In this document: in pieces, positions 33,879-42,328 of the stretch | Layout of the letters: each line of letters starts with the position of its first letter | Position numbering within the stretch: the stretch's first letter is position 1 | Assembly: GCA_002707145.1 (NCBI GenBank) | Contig: PAMD01000014.1 | Span: 62,001 to 126,000 of the forward strand | Direction of reading: 5' to 3' | DNA length: 64,000 nucleotides | Source: Flavobacteriales bacterium | GTDB lineage: Bacteria; Bacteroidota; Bacteroidia; Flavobacteriales; UBA7430 | The notes under the pieces: model-generated | The model's input: the letters and a program-made list of their open reading frames with translations, nothing else | Databases searched by the model: none | What the model was told of the DNA's origin: nothing | Program-made: the position numbers and the translations under genes

Positions 33879-34947
33879 TTACCGAAAGATAAGAACGCAT
33901 ATCATTTTTGAGCATTGGAACCATTTTTTGGAGTTCACTAGAAGTCAACTCAACCTCAGATGGATGATTGATAATTTCGTTGGGTAAATCTGTAACGTGG
34001 TTTGTTAGTGCATTTTTACAGATAGAAAATTGTTCCTGAATTGCAAGAGCTAAATCACCATCAACCACCGTGGACTGAGCATTATACTCTAAAAGCTTTT
34101 CATAAAACCCAACTCCATCGATTCCTTGCTCATTGACTCCCATGTAAATTCGTTCTAAGGAGATAAGATTTGCTTGAAGTAAAGCGATAGACATTTTGCT
34201 ATACTTTGCCTCTACCACACTGGTATCAGACAAAATAGGAATCCCGTATTGAGTAGCAAAACCAGCAGGTACAGCAAACTTATCTCTTTTTAACCTTTCA
34301 TAATCAAATAAATACTGGTTAAATAATATGCTTAGGGAGCTAGAAACATCATTTCCCTGAGACTGAACAAATACGTCTCTATACTGGTCCCAAGCAGAAA
34401 GCACGGCAGAAACTCTGGTCTGCATATCTATAATGCAATCGTTTATGTATTGTATTCTTTTAAAATTACTTAATTCTTCGAGCAAACCTGATGTACTAGT
34501 ATGAAAAAGAAGATAATCAATAGCAGGCAATCCTTTTGCATCGTAATTCGTTGGGAAATCCAAATTATAATCCCCACTTAAAATATTAGACTCAATATCA
34601 GAAACTTGTGTAGGGAAGGTATTGCACATTTCTTGTAACTTTCCAAAATATTCTTGGGAAGGACCAAATTCAAAAGCAGAAATATATTGCCATGAGATAT
34701 ATGTCGACTTAAATTGATTCTGTATTTCTATTAAACTTTGTGAATTAGATGAATCAAATAGAGCGAGAATATCAGATAAATCGATTAACTGCTGTTGAAA
34801 ATTAGCATATCGTGGAATGATCATTCCGTCTGCTACATTTTCAAAAAAATCATCATAATATATTTTTTCATCAGGAGTCCCTGGATCACAAGAACCAAGA
34901 AATAATAAAATGGAAAAAATGGAAATTTTAGATAAAAATTCTCTCAT
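33847..34947 (-). CDS. Imelysin-like (M75 family) lipoprotein
   Basis: A 366-residue lipoprotein. I place the start at ATG 34947, giving MREFLSKISIFSILLFLGSC, a clean lipobox with Cys20. An in-frame ATG at 34992 would begin translation upstream of a terminator hairpin and bury the lipobox. The body matches imelysin-like proteins: FEFGPSQEYFGKLQEM, GLPAIDYLLFH (family GxHxxE-like region) and a C-terminal helical bundle. Members are iron-regulated envelope proteins. It lies between the DUF4856 and HTTM genes. Confidence 0.8.
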   Translation of the reverse strand: MREFLSKISIFSILLFLGSCDPGTPDEKIYYDDFFENVADGMIIPRYANFQQQLIDLSDILALFDSSNSQSLIEIQNQFKSTYISWQYISAFEFGPSQEYFGKLQEMCNTFPTQVSDIESNILSGDYNLDFPTNYDAKGLPAIDYLLFHTSTSGLLEELSNFKRIQYINDCIIDMQTRVSAVLSAWDQYRDVFVQSQGNDVSSSLSILFNQYLFDYERLKRDKFAVPAGFATQYGIPILSDTSVVEAKYSKMSIALLQANLISLERIYMGVNEQGIDGVGFYEKLLEYNAQSTVVDGDLALAIQEQFSICKNALTNHVTDLPNEIINHPSEVELTSSELQKMVPMLKNDMRSYLSVSVTEGDPDGD

Positions 34948-34949
34948 AG

Positions 34950-34980
34950 TAAAAAAAGCCACCTGCTCTCGCAAGTGGCT
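34950..34980 (-). terminator. Intrinsic terminator between DUF4856 and imelysin genes
   Basis: On the minus strand AGCCACTTGC, loop GAGA, GCAGGTGGCT form a 10-bp stem with one G-T pair, followed by seven T. It starts 19 nt after the DUF4856 stop and ends just before the imelysin ATG. It should reduce read-through, so downstream genes would be made at lower level. Confidence 0.8.
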
Positions 34981-34998
34981 AGGAATAAACATTAATAA

Positions 34999-36093
34999 TT
35001 AGTATTCAGATGCGTTTGTTATTGAAAATGCATCTGCTAACGAAGTTAGGGCAGTGTTAATAATTTCTGGAGTTACTTCATTTAAATTAGTTCCCAAAAT
35101 AGCAACAATAGCATCGACTTCAGTAGAACTGATAGATGCTTGTGAATTATATTTTAAAGCGGAAATAAAAGCAATTGCTTCGGACAACTCGTGATTCCTT
35201 AGTGCATCATCACCTATGTTTGTAATCGCTGCATTTAAATAGTGAAGTCCGGCACAAACTGGTATCATTTCCCATTCCATTTGAATTTTAGCAATAGCTT
35301 CGTCTCTAGTATCATAATCTTCATTATTGATGGCAGCTCTACCTAGAATAAATCCATCTTGCATTAAATCATCAATAGTCGTTAGACCTCCATTTAATGT
35401 TTTCTTACCATACTTTGCCCAATAAACTGAACCATCAGTCATTGTCGTAGAGTAATTTATTGGTGCTCCTAAGTAACCAAATGACTCATCCCAGTGATGC
35501 TGCATAGCAGTATAATCTACATCAGATGTTAAAGCAGAAACATCATTATCAACATCCATTTTTGCAGCGCTCAAATATACAGAAGTACCTTGATAATAGA
35601 AACAAGATCCCATAATTCCTTTAGCAATCAATTGAATCGGTTCCATACCATTTTCATCACACATGTAAGCATCTTCTCCATCTGCAGAAACTGTCAAAGC
35701 TGTCCCCGCAGCTGTTAATTCAGCCAATTGATCAATTAGACCTTCTACTACAGCTTGTTGAGAATCAAAGGTTTTGCTTTTCAGATCTTTGGTAGGCTGC
35801 TCAAGGGCAAATGCATCAGAAGTCCATGTATATCCTTCATTTGCATACATCGCTTTGGCAACAGCGGCATCTACTACCCCACCACTATTAGCAGTTTTTA
35901 AGTAGGCTTCTAGTTCACTTAACATATTTAAACGATCTGTTTGACCTCCATAACTTGCATTTGCATAATTGAATGATGCTGGAATATCGTATGACATGTG
36001 ATCATGATCATGTTCCTCATCCTTATCGCAAGAAGAAACAAATACCATCATAGAAATGGCTAACAATTTTGCGGAAATTTTAAAAATATTCAT
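34999..36093 (-). CDS. DUF4856 lipoprotein of iron-uptake cluster
   Basis: A 364-residue lipoprotein with signal MNIFKISAKLLAISMMVFVSSC and Cys22. It is followed by DKDEEHDHDHM, a His/Asp-rich stretch that could bind metal. The body starts YDIPASFNYANASYGGQTDR and includes GIMGSCFYYQGTSVYLS and MQHHWDESFGYLG, typical of DUF4856. The family commonly sits beside imelysin-like and HTTM genes with a TonB receptor, as here. It is the first gene of the unit, with a -7 box 35 nt upstream and a terminator after it, so it is probably the most highly expressed. The molecular function is not established. Confidence 0.8.
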   Translation of the reverse strand: MNIFKISAKLLAISMMVFVSSCDKDEEHDHDHMSYDIPASFNYANASYGGQTDRLNMLSELEAYLKTANSGGVVDAAVAKAMYANEGYTWTSDAFALEQPTKDLKSKTFDSQQAVVEGLIDQLAELTAAGTALTVSADGEDAYMCDENGMEPIQLIAKGIMGSCFYYQGTSVYLSAAKMDVDNDVSALTSDVDYTAMQHHWDESFGYLGAPINYSTTMTDGSVYWAKYGKKTLNGGLTTIDDLMQDGFILGRAAINNEDYDTRDEAIAKIQMEWEMIPVCAGLHYLNAAITNIGDDALRNHELSEAIAFISALKYNSQASISSTEVDAIVAILGTNLNEVTPEIINTALTSLADAFSITNASEY

Positions 36094-36420
36094 TGTTCTT
36101 TTTTTTAGTTTTAAATTTAAATGGTTGCAAAAATAAATCTTAATATTTAATTCAGCAAGAAAATTGAATATTTATTTAGACTTAATTTAAATAATATTTA
36201 GAATGATTCTTTATAAATTTGGTATGTCTATATTACTTTATCTTACAACAAATACTTACAAGTATCATCTAGAAATGATTATAAAATTTATAGAAATTTA
36301 AAAGTAGATGTAAGTTGACAATCTTTAATGTCAAATTAGAAGATAAGCCACAATTTCAACTAATTACTGCTTATTATTCTGAAATTTTTGATGGAATATT
36401 TATTGATGCTTTAAATTTGG
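36094..36420. other. 327-nt intergenic region upstream of DUF4856 gene
   Basis: Apart from the promoter at 36128-36135, the stretch is very AT-rich. From about 36313 the plus strand is open for about 50 codons with protein-like composition (LEDKPQFQLITAYYSEIFDG) into the end of the acyltransferase gene. It has no ATG near its start and no recognised relative. No RNA gene or repeat is seen. Confidence 0.4.
36128..36135 (-). promoter_or_regulatory. -7 box for the iron-uptake cluster
   Basis: The minus strand reads TATTTTTG, a full match to TAnnTTTG, with a TTG about 20 nt further upstream (in CTTGCTG). It lies 35 nt before the DUF4856 ATG. This is the best two-part promoter in the window. Confidence 0.65.
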
Positions 36421-36975
36421 TTAAAAAATATGGGGATTATATTTCTCGGGATAACATGGAGTCTTATCTTTAAAAAAAAATTGTATTTTCTTCATATCCT
36501 CATCAAAATTTCCTGTCAAATAAATCGGAGAACTAAATCCAGCTTCTTTTCTTTTATAATCAACAAAACCCATCAAAACAGGTACATCAGCACCTTTGGC
36601 GATTAGATAAAAGCCTTTTTTCCATACCTTAACTCTAGCCCGGGTTCCCTCAGCAGGAATAGCAACTATCATTCGATCACTCTGTTTCATTTTTGAAATC
36701 ATTTCGGCAATTAAACCATTCGATTTAGATCGATCAATAGGAATTCCGCCCGTCGCAGAAAAGAAAAAATTAAGGGGGAAAAAAAACCAACTTTTTTTTA
36801 TGAAATAATTTAACTTTAAACCTCTAATCTGAAAAGATGCCAAAGCCAAAGGAAAATCCCAATTTGACGTATGAGGTGCACAAACTATTACCGCCTTCTT
36901 TAGATCTTTTGGAATACCCCCAATGACGTGCCACCCCATAATTCTTAAAAAAATTTGTGCTAAAAACTTATTCAT
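36421..36975 (-). CDS. Lysophospholipid acyltransferase-like protein (PlsC family)
   Basis: A 184-residue protein starting at ATG 36975 (MNKFLAQIFLRIMGW); an ATG 27 nt upstream is in frame but lies further inside the helicase gene. The acyltransferase signature H-x4-D appears as HTSNWD, followed by GGIPIDRS (acyl-acceptor block) and IPAEGTRARV (EGTR block). These fit the short PlsC-like family of Bacteroidota that acylates glycerol-phosphate or related lipids at the inner membrane. The start overlaps the helicase stop by 8 nt, suggesting translational coupling. Confidence 0.85.
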   Translation of the reverse strand: MNKFLAQIFLRIMGWHVIGGIPKDLKKAVIVCAPHTSNWDFPLALASFQIRGLKLNYFIKKSWFFFPLNFFFSATGGIPIDRSKSNGLIAEMISKMKQSDRMIVAIPAEGTRARVKVWKKGFYLIAKGADVPVLMGFVDYKRKEAGFSSPIYLTGNFDEDMKKIQFFFKDKTPCYPEKYNPHIF

Positions 36976-38398
36976 CAGAAAAAAAATTAGGCTTAAAACC
37001 AATTAAATAAACACAATCTACCGCCCGAGTAAAAGCTGTATATAACCATCTTAAGTACTCTCTGTCTACGTTTAATTCGGGTAGATACCCCTGCTCTACA
37101 AATACATTCTTCCACTGACCACCTTGTGCTTTATGACAGGTAATCGCATAAGCAAACTTAACCTGGAGTGCATTAAAATATGGATCAGCTTTAATCGCTT
37201 GAAATCTTTTATATTTGTTCTTTATGTGAGTGTATTCTCTCTCAACAGATTTATATAAACGACTTCCTTCTTCATAACTTAAACTCGGACGGTCAACATA
37301 AATACAATCTAGGAGAAGAAAAACTTCAAATTCTGATTCATCTGGATAATCAACTAAATTAACCTCTACTTTTGCAAATCTAAATCCATGCCGTTCTTCG
37401 GACTGGACTATGCGCTTGATTGTAATTTGATCTCCATTAGCTATAAAACCTGCCTTAGAAGTATCCGGAAGACAAAAATAATTATTCTTGACCACCATTA
37501 AATGGTCTCCAGAGGTTATTTCATCCTCGTACCATAAAATACGATTTCTTATCTGCTGATTGTATGTGTTTGCTCGCTTATTAGAACGCAAAACCACCAC
37601 TGAATCCTCCAAAGAAGAATCAGAATAACATGAAATTAGGGCATCTTCCAAATCATTCTTCTCCGACAAACGAATCACATCAGGGTACAATCGAAAAACA
37701 GGAGAATAATCAAGCTGATCCTTATACAAAAGCTCTCTAATAGATGTCGCATTGCTAAGGATACCGGATTCTTCAGCTTGACGGACCACCTCTTTAAGTT
37801 CAAAGTTATAGACCTTCTTAAAATAGCGTAATTGGAGCTCATCAGAAATTAAGGCAGGACTCATTTTTACTCCAACTGGGGGTAATTGAGCGACGTCACC
37901 AATAAGCATAAGTTTACAATTCACTCCATGATTGACAAACCGATTTAGATCATCGAGTAAAGCATTCCCTCCAAAAGCAGCTTCTATTTGGTTTCCAATC
38001 ATTGACGCTTCATCGACAATATAAATTGTGTTACTAGCCTTATTCTTTTGGAGCTCAAACTTCAGTGTCCCCGAGTTTATTTTTGGGTAGTATATGTGCT
38101 TATGAATGGTATTTGCCTTCCTCTTGGTGAAGGCAGATATAACCTTTGCAGCTCTACCCGTCGGTGCCAACAAGACTGATTTCTTATTATATTTAGCCAA
38201 AGAACTAATCATAGCTCCAATTAAGGAAGTTTTCCCTGTCCCAGCATAACCCTTTAGAACAAATATTTGATGGGGGTCTGAGTCTAATAAAAAATAGGCT
38301 ACTTCTCGAATCAAATTTTTTTGATCTTCAGTAGGTTGATGAGGAAAATGTCCCAACATTTCCTTCTGTAGATTTTTTATTTGGCTTTTGAAATTCAA
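36968..38398 (-). CDS. RecD-like superfamily 1 DNA helicase
   Basis: A 476-residue cytosolic helicase. Walker A GYAGTGKTS is near residues 49-57, Walker B is in IYIVDEASMI, motif III is LIGDVAQLPPVG, and the UvrD_C_2 part ends AITCHKAQGGQW and LYTAFTRAVD. There is no RecB/RecC neighbour and no long N-terminal extension, so it is the small stand-alone RecD-like class common in Bacteroidota rather than exonuclease V subunit D. It is probably a repair or replication accessory helicase. It is divergent from the gene at 38484. Confidence 0.9.
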   Translation of the reverse strand: MNFKSQIKNLQKEMLGHFPHQPTEDQKNLIREVAYFLLDSDPHQIFVLKGYAGTGKTSLIGAMISSLAKYNKKSVLLAPTGRAAKVISAFTKRKANTIHKHIYYPKINSGTLKFELQKNKASNTIYIVDEASMIGNQIEAAFGGNALLDDLNRFVNHGVNCKLMLIGDVAQLPPVGVKMSPALISDELQLRYFKKVYNFELKEVVRQAEESGILSNATSIRELLYKDQLDYSPVFRLYPDVIRLSEKNDLEDALISCYSDSSLEDSVVVLRSNKRANTYNQQIRNRILWYEDEITSGDHLMVVKNNYFCLPDTSKAGFIANGDQITIKRIVQSEERHGFRFAKVEVNLVDYPDESEFEVFLLLDCIYVDRPSLSYEEGSRLYKSVEREYTHIKNKYKRFQAIKADPYFNALQVKFAYAITCHKAQGGQWKNVFVEQGYLPELNVDREYLRWLYTAFTRAVDCVYLIGFKPNFFSDE

Positions 38399-38457
38399 GA
38401 AAACTAATATATGTTTTAGTGCGATTGAAAAAAAATAATACTAATATAAAAAAATTG

Positions 38458-38465
38458 TAAATTTG
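38458..38465 (+). promoter_or_regulatory. -7 box upstream of the 38484 gene
   Basis: TAAATTTG matches TAnnTTTG and ends 18 nt before ATG 38484. Its last TTG is in frame with the gene but would be untranscribed, which supports the downstream ATG as the start. Confidence 0.55.
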
Positions 38466-38483
38466 CTTTCAAATATAAAAAAA

Positions 38484-39074
38484 ATGGAAAAACAAATTCG
38501 CATTGGATTATGGGTTATTGTTATAGGATTGGCTTACTTTCTTTATTCTGCGATCATGAATCCTATTCAGTTTAATAAAGAAAAAAATAAGCGTTCAGAA
38601 AGTATTATCGACCAGCTTAAAGATATTCGAAAAGCTCAAATTGCGTTCAAAGAAATCAATCGATACTATGCATCCAGCTTCGATGAGCTCATTCCACTTA
38701 TTGACACTGGGGAATTTACTATTGTTCAACGTAGAGATGAAGAGTTAAAATTTTACAATAAAGTTTATAGAGAATATCAATTAAAAGACACTACTTTTAT
38801 TGATACACTTGGATTTGCAAGCATCAAAGACTCTATTTTTGGTGCTAAATATGATCTAGAAGCTTTAAGAATCATACCGCAGTCAAATGGGGCTGAAATC
38901 ATTCTAAAAGCGGGGAAAATAAAGTCTGGGAATTTATCAGTGCAAGTATTTGAAGCTCGAGCCCCAAAAGAAGAATATCTCAAAGACTTAAATAAAGACT
39001 TAATAAAAAACACATCCAAAGATCTGGTTGTAGGATCAATGACCTCGGCAAAAATTAATGGAAATTGGGAATAA
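38484..39074 (+). CDS. Membrane-anchored protein of unknown function
   Basis: A 196-residue protein starting MEKQIRIGLW. A single membrane helix covers residues 7-25. Then comes a basic stretch and a soluble domain with IIDQLKDIRKAQIAFKEINR, YYASSFDELIPLID and FGAKYDLEALRIIP. The N-terminal helix followed by RKAQ..F...N..Y..s...L recalls pilin-like or pseudopilin folds, but no prepilin peptidase site is seen. It is conserved beside DUF3822 and rsmD in this group by my recollection only. It overlaps the next gene by 17 nt. Confidence 0.65.
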   Translation: MEKQIRIGLWVIVIGLAYFLYSAIMNPIQFNKEKNKRSESIIDQLKDIRKAQIAFKEINRYYASSFDELIPLIDTGEFTIVQRRDEELKFYNKVYREYQLKDTTFIDTLGFASIKDSIFGAKYDLEALRIIPQSNGAEIILKAGKIKSGNLSVQVFEARAPKEEYLKDLNKDLIKNTSKDLVVGSMTSAKINGNWE

Positions 39075-39933
39075 TATTAAAGCCACATTAAGTCATATCG
39101 ACCCAAGTATAAAGGAAAAACTACCTGAATCGTGTCATTTATCTATTCAAGTGCAACTTGAGGGCTTTACTTATGCGCTTTTAAATCTTAAAGAACAAAA
39201 ATACATCGCGCTGGAACATTATGATTTTGTCCCAGAAGGAAACTTTACTAAAACTGCTGAAGCGATAGATCGAGTAATTGCTAGTAAAGTTTTTTTACAA
39301 AATAGATTCACATCCGTTTCGGCTAGTATTTCCCACCAAACTAATTCACTAATACCTCGAATTCTATTTGACAAGAATCACGAAAAAGAACTACTTGCTT
39401 TTGATCATGCCATACTTCAAAATGAGAAAGAATACTCAGATTGGCTCCCAACTATTCAAGCATTTAACTCCTACACTATTCCCGATGAGCTCAAACGATG
39501 TTTGGAGAAATATTTTAAAAGACTTTCTTGGAAACATGATAGTAGTATTCTCATTGAAAGTTTGATAAATCAATTTAAACTCCAAGAAGAACAAAAAATA
39601 TATCTTTCCGTCCAAGACAACTATTTTGAAATGGTAGTATTAAAGGGGGAAAAACTGATCTTCTTCAATAATTTCTCCTACCAAACAGCAGAAGACTTTA
39701 TCTATTATCTTCTATTTGCTTGTGAGCAATTAAATCTCAACCCCGAACAAATTCCGGTTGTAATTTCTGGAAAAATCCTTAACGATTCAGAATTATATCA
39801 ACTCGTTTACAGATATATTAGACATGTTGAATTTTCTTCCAGAAATGCTAGCTATACATACAGTTTTGTATTTGATGATGTTAAAGAACATTTCCATTAT
39901 AAACTTCTGAATCAGCACCTATGCGTATCGTAA
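39058..39933 (+). CDS. DUF3822 family protein
   Basis: A 291-residue protein with no signal peptide. It opens IGNNIKATLSHIDPS and has LSIQVQLEGFTYALLN, later QEEQKIYLSVQDNYFEMVVL and ICEQLNL-like text before a final YSFVFDDVKEHFHYKLL. The layout (two ASKHA-like halves) and the position directly upstream of rsmD and coaD fit the DUF3822 family of Bacteroidota, whose function is unknown. It overlaps both neighbours (17 nt upstream, 13 nt downstream), so the genes are translated as one operon. Confidence 0.75.
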   Translation: MEIGNNIKATLSHIDPSIKEKLPESCHLSIQVQLEGFTYALLNLKEQKYIALEHYDFVPEGNFTKTAEAIDRVIASKVFLQNRFTSVSASISHQTNSLIPRILFDKNHEKELLAFDHAILQNEKEYSDWLPTIQAFNSYTIPDELKRCLEKYFKRLSWKHDSSILIESLINQFKLQEEQKIYLSVQDNYFEMVVLKGEKLIFFNNFSYQTAEDFIYYLLFACEQLNLNPEQIPVVISGKILNDSELYQLVYRYIRHVEFSSRNASYTYSFVFDDVKEHFHYKLLNQHLCVS

Positions 39934-40490
39934 GTGGAAGTCACAAAAGTAAACGTATCACTGCGCCAAAAAAACTTCCCGTTCGGCCTACGACAGATAT
40001 GGCAAAAGAGAGTCTTTTTAATATTTTAAATAATGACTATTTTTTTGACGAAATATGTGTGTTAGATTTGTTTAGTGGCACAGGAAATATTAGCTATGAA
40101 TTTGCGTCAAGAGGAACCCTAGAGATACTTTCTGTGGACCAAAACTATAATTGCGTGAAATTCATCCAAGAAACTGCCCAAAATTTAAACCTTAAAGCCA
40201 TTCATGTAATTCAGTCTGAAGTATTGTTCTTTTTGCAAAAACAAAAAATATCTCGAGATATTATTTTTGCAGATCCTCCTTATGATTTTAAACTATTTGA
40301 CGACCTTATTTCTCTAGTTTTTGAAAAAAAATTACTTAATAAAGATGGAATATTTATTCTAGAACATTGCCAAGAAAATAATTTCTCAACTCATGCTTTT
40401 TTCAAAAAAACAAAAAGATACGGTAATGTAAATTTTAGCTTTTTTAATTATGATTCTATTGTGGAAGAATTTACGCATAATCAATCCTAA
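39921..40490 (+). CDS. rsmD: 16S rRNA (guanine966-N2)-methyltransferase RsmD
   Basis: A 189-residue SAM-dependent methyltransferase that modifies G966 of 16S rRNA during 30S assembly. MRIVSG at the N-terminus and RPTTDMAKESLFNIL (22-36) are family hallmarks. Motif I is DLFSGTGN (49-56) and the catalytic DPPY is at 118-121. Length is normal. It overlaps the DUF3822 gene and is followed 9 nt later by coaD, the usual pairing. Confidence 0.95.
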   Translation: MRIVSGSHKSKRITAPKKLPVRPTTDMAKESLFNILNNDYFFDEICVLDLFSGTGNISYEFASRGTLEILSVDQNYNCVKFIQETAQNLNLKAIHVIQSEVLFFLQKQKISRDIIFADPPYDFKLFDDLISLVFEKKLLNKDGIFILEHCQENNFSTHAFFKKTKRYGNVNFSFFNYDSIVEEFTHNQS

Positions 40491-40499
40491 AGATAACTA

Positions 40500-40958
40500 A
40501 TGAAAAGAATTGCATTTTTTCCAGGGTCATTTGATCCCATTACAAAAGGTCATGAGGATATTGTTCGAAGATCTATTTCTATGTTTGACGAAATCATTGT
40601 CGCGGTAGGTGTTAATACAGGTAAAAAAAACATGTTTTCTATAGAAAAAAGAATCCATTGGATTCAGAATACTTTTGCGGATTGTCCTAACATAAAAACA
40701 ATTAGCTATGAGGGTATGACCATTGAGGCTTGCAAAAAAAACAAAGCCAAATTCATTCTGCGAGGTCTTCGTAATACAATCGATTATGAATATGAAAAAA
40801 ATATCTCTTTTATGAATCAATCTCTAAATGTAAGTATTGAGACCTTATTTCTGCACACTAGAGCTGAGTTCTCGGCGATATCTTCTACTATTGTTCGCGA
40901 TATTATCAAAAACCAAGGTAATTCAGAACCTTTTCTCGGTTCAGGAGTTCGCTTATAG
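40500..40958 (+). CDS. coaD: Phosphopantetheine adenylyltransferase CoaD
   Basis: A 152-residue enzyme joining 4'-phosphopantetheine and ATP to dephospho-CoA. The nucleotidyltransferase motif FPGSFDPITKGHEDI carries T-x-G-H at about residues 15-18. FILRGLRNTIDYEYE and SAISSTIVRDI complete the active site. Length is normal. The last 53 nt overlap the 3' end of the convergent Nudix gene. Confidence 0.97.
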   Translation: MKRIAFFPGSFDPITKGHEDIVRRSISMFDEIIVAVGVNTGKKNMFSIEKRIHWIQNTFADCPNIKTISYEGMTIEACKKNKAKFILRGLRNTIDYEYEKNISFMNQSLNVSIETLFLHTRAEFSAISSTIVRDIIKNQGNSEPFLGSGVRL

Positions 40959-41523
40959 AAGAATATGTATTGGTAAGACATTTTCTGTATTGAATAGAAT
41001 CTGCCCAAATGGCCTTCGTAATACCTTCTTTAATTTGAGGTTTTAAACTCTGCTCTCCTCCACAAGTCATTGCGAACCAATGTGATATTTTAAGTATAGG
41101 AAGTCCGTTGAAATCATAGGTATGATATGTTCTTCCTAATAGAGAGCCAAGACTAATATTCTTTACAGCACATTCTTCTTCAACTTCTCTCTGAGCAGCA
41201 ATCATAAGTGATTCTCCGATTTCTACTTTTCCCTTAGGTAGATCCCACTTTCCATTTCTAAAAATCCACAAAACAAAACCTTGATCATTGAGAATTACTC
41301 CCCCAGCCGCTTCGATTATTTGATAATGTGAACAAAAGTCTCTCCACATAATTTCAAGGTCTTCACCAAAGATAATAATAGAGTAATTTCGAGCTCTTTT
41401 TATAGCTTTTGTGATACTGCCCCTGCCTTTATAATACTGAACTTCAAGGGACTCATAAATTTCAAGTTGAGATTCTGAACTACTTAAAATTAATTGGTTT
41501 TCGTTGATAAAAATTCTATACAT
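40906..41523 (-). CDS. Nudix hydrolase
   Basis: A 205-residue protein starting at ATG 41523 (MYRIFINENQL). Further upstream in-frame ATGs lie inside pyrE and would add 58 residues unlike the family, so they are rejected. The Nudix box is GKVEIGESLMIAAQREVEEE (G-x5-E-x7-REVEEE), with Cys at the place of the usual Gly. An N-terminal about 65-residue domain precedes it. The substrate is unknown; such proteins often hydrolyse nucleoside diphosphate derivatives. It is convergent with coaD (53-nt overlap) and divergent from pyrE, with only 7 nt between start codons. Confidence 0.9.
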   Translation of the reverse strand: MYRIFINENQLILSSSESQLEIYESLEVQYYKGRGSITKAIKRARNYSIIIFGEDLEIMWRDFCSHYQIIEAAGGVILNDQGFVLWIFRNGKWDLPKGKVEIGESLMIAAQREVEEECAVKNISLGSLLGRTYHTYDFNGLPILKISHWFAMTCGGEQSLKPQIKEGITKAIWADSIQYRKCLTNTYSSISELLNREKVLNYLGF

Positions 41524-41526
41524 TTG
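41519..41526 (+). promoter_or_regulatory. -7 box of pyrE implying a very short or absent leader
   Basis: TACATTTG matches TAnnTTTG and ends 4 nt before the pyrE ATG at 41531. A TTG lies about 22 nt upstream of the box. Transcription would begin at or next to the ATG. The box overlaps the first codon of the Nudix gene. Confidence 0.5.
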
Positions 41527-41530
41527 TCTG

Positions 41531-42175
41531 ATGATTTTAAACAAGGATACTGCTAAAAAAACGGCCGAATTTCTTTTACAAATTAAAGCAATTAAATTGC
41601 AACCCAGCAATCCTTTCAGGTGGGCTTCTGGATGGAATTCACCCATATATTGCGATAATCGCATCACTCTTTCACACCATGTAACTAGAACCTTCATAAG
41701 AGAACAGCTTGCCGCAGCTGTAGAAAAACATTTTGGAAAACCAGATGTAATTGCCGGTGTGGCAACCGGGGCAATTGCTCACGGAATATTAGTGGCCCAA
41801 GAGATGGGGCTTCCTTTTGTTTATGTTCGCCCTGAACCAAAAAAACATGGAAGAAAAAATCAAATAGAGGGCTATATTGAATCCAGTCAAAATGTCGTTG
41901 TTATCGAAGATCTTATAAGTACTGGAGGAAGCTCTTTAAAAGCAGTTCAAGCACTTAAAGAAAAAGGGTGTAATGTAATGGGAATGGCTGCTATCTTTTC
42001 CTATGGATTTAATTTATCTGAAGAAAACTTCAAAAAAGCAAAATGCGAACTAATTACATTAAGCAATTATAGCGAACTTATTGAACAAGCAATTGAACGA
42101 TCTTATGTTAGCGATGAAGAGATAACAGCACTCAAAAAATGGCGAGAGGCTCCTGAAACCTGGAAAGGAGTTTAA
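41531..42175 (+). CDS. pyrE: Orotate phosphoribosyltransferase PyrE
   Basis: A 214-residue enzyme converting orotate and PRPP to OMP in pyrimidine synthesis. The start MILNKDTAKK fits family length; an upstream in-frame ATG adds nine residues but lies 5' of the promoter box. Signatures: FRWASGWNSPIYCDNR, VAGVATGAIAHG, and the PRPP loop VVVIEDLISTGGSS with the ED pair. PKKHGRKNQIEG is the flexible catalytic loop. It is divergent from the Nudix gene. Confidence 0.95.
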   Translation: MILNKDTAKKTAEFLLQIKAIKLQPSNPFRWASGWNSPIYCDNRITLSHHVTRTFIREQLAAAVEKHFGKPDVIAGVATGAIAHGILVAQEMGLPFVYVRPEPKKHGRKNQIEGYIESSQNVVVIEDLISTGGSSLKAVQALKEKGCNVMGMAAIFSYGFNLSEENFKKAKCELITLSNYSELIEQAIERSYVSDEEITALKKWREAPETWKGV

Positions 42176-42328
42176 TCCAAAATATTCTAAACCTAAACTC
42201 TTCTCATTCCATCATAATCGATTATATCTTTTTAGTAATAAATCTATTTCTATACCTCCCAATTATTAGAGAATAATTAAAAAACTAATTTTAATCTCCT
42301 AGTTAACAATATATAATGCCTAATCTAT

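Noticed and set aside
33847..34992. Upstream ATG 34992 as start of the imelysin-like gene
   Set aside because: It lies before a terminator hairpin and would hide the lipobox; ATG 34947 gives a normal lipoprotein signal.
36295..36472. Plus-strand open frame with protein-like composition
   Set aside because: No ATG near its start, no recognised relative, and it overlaps the 3' end of the acyltransferase gene.
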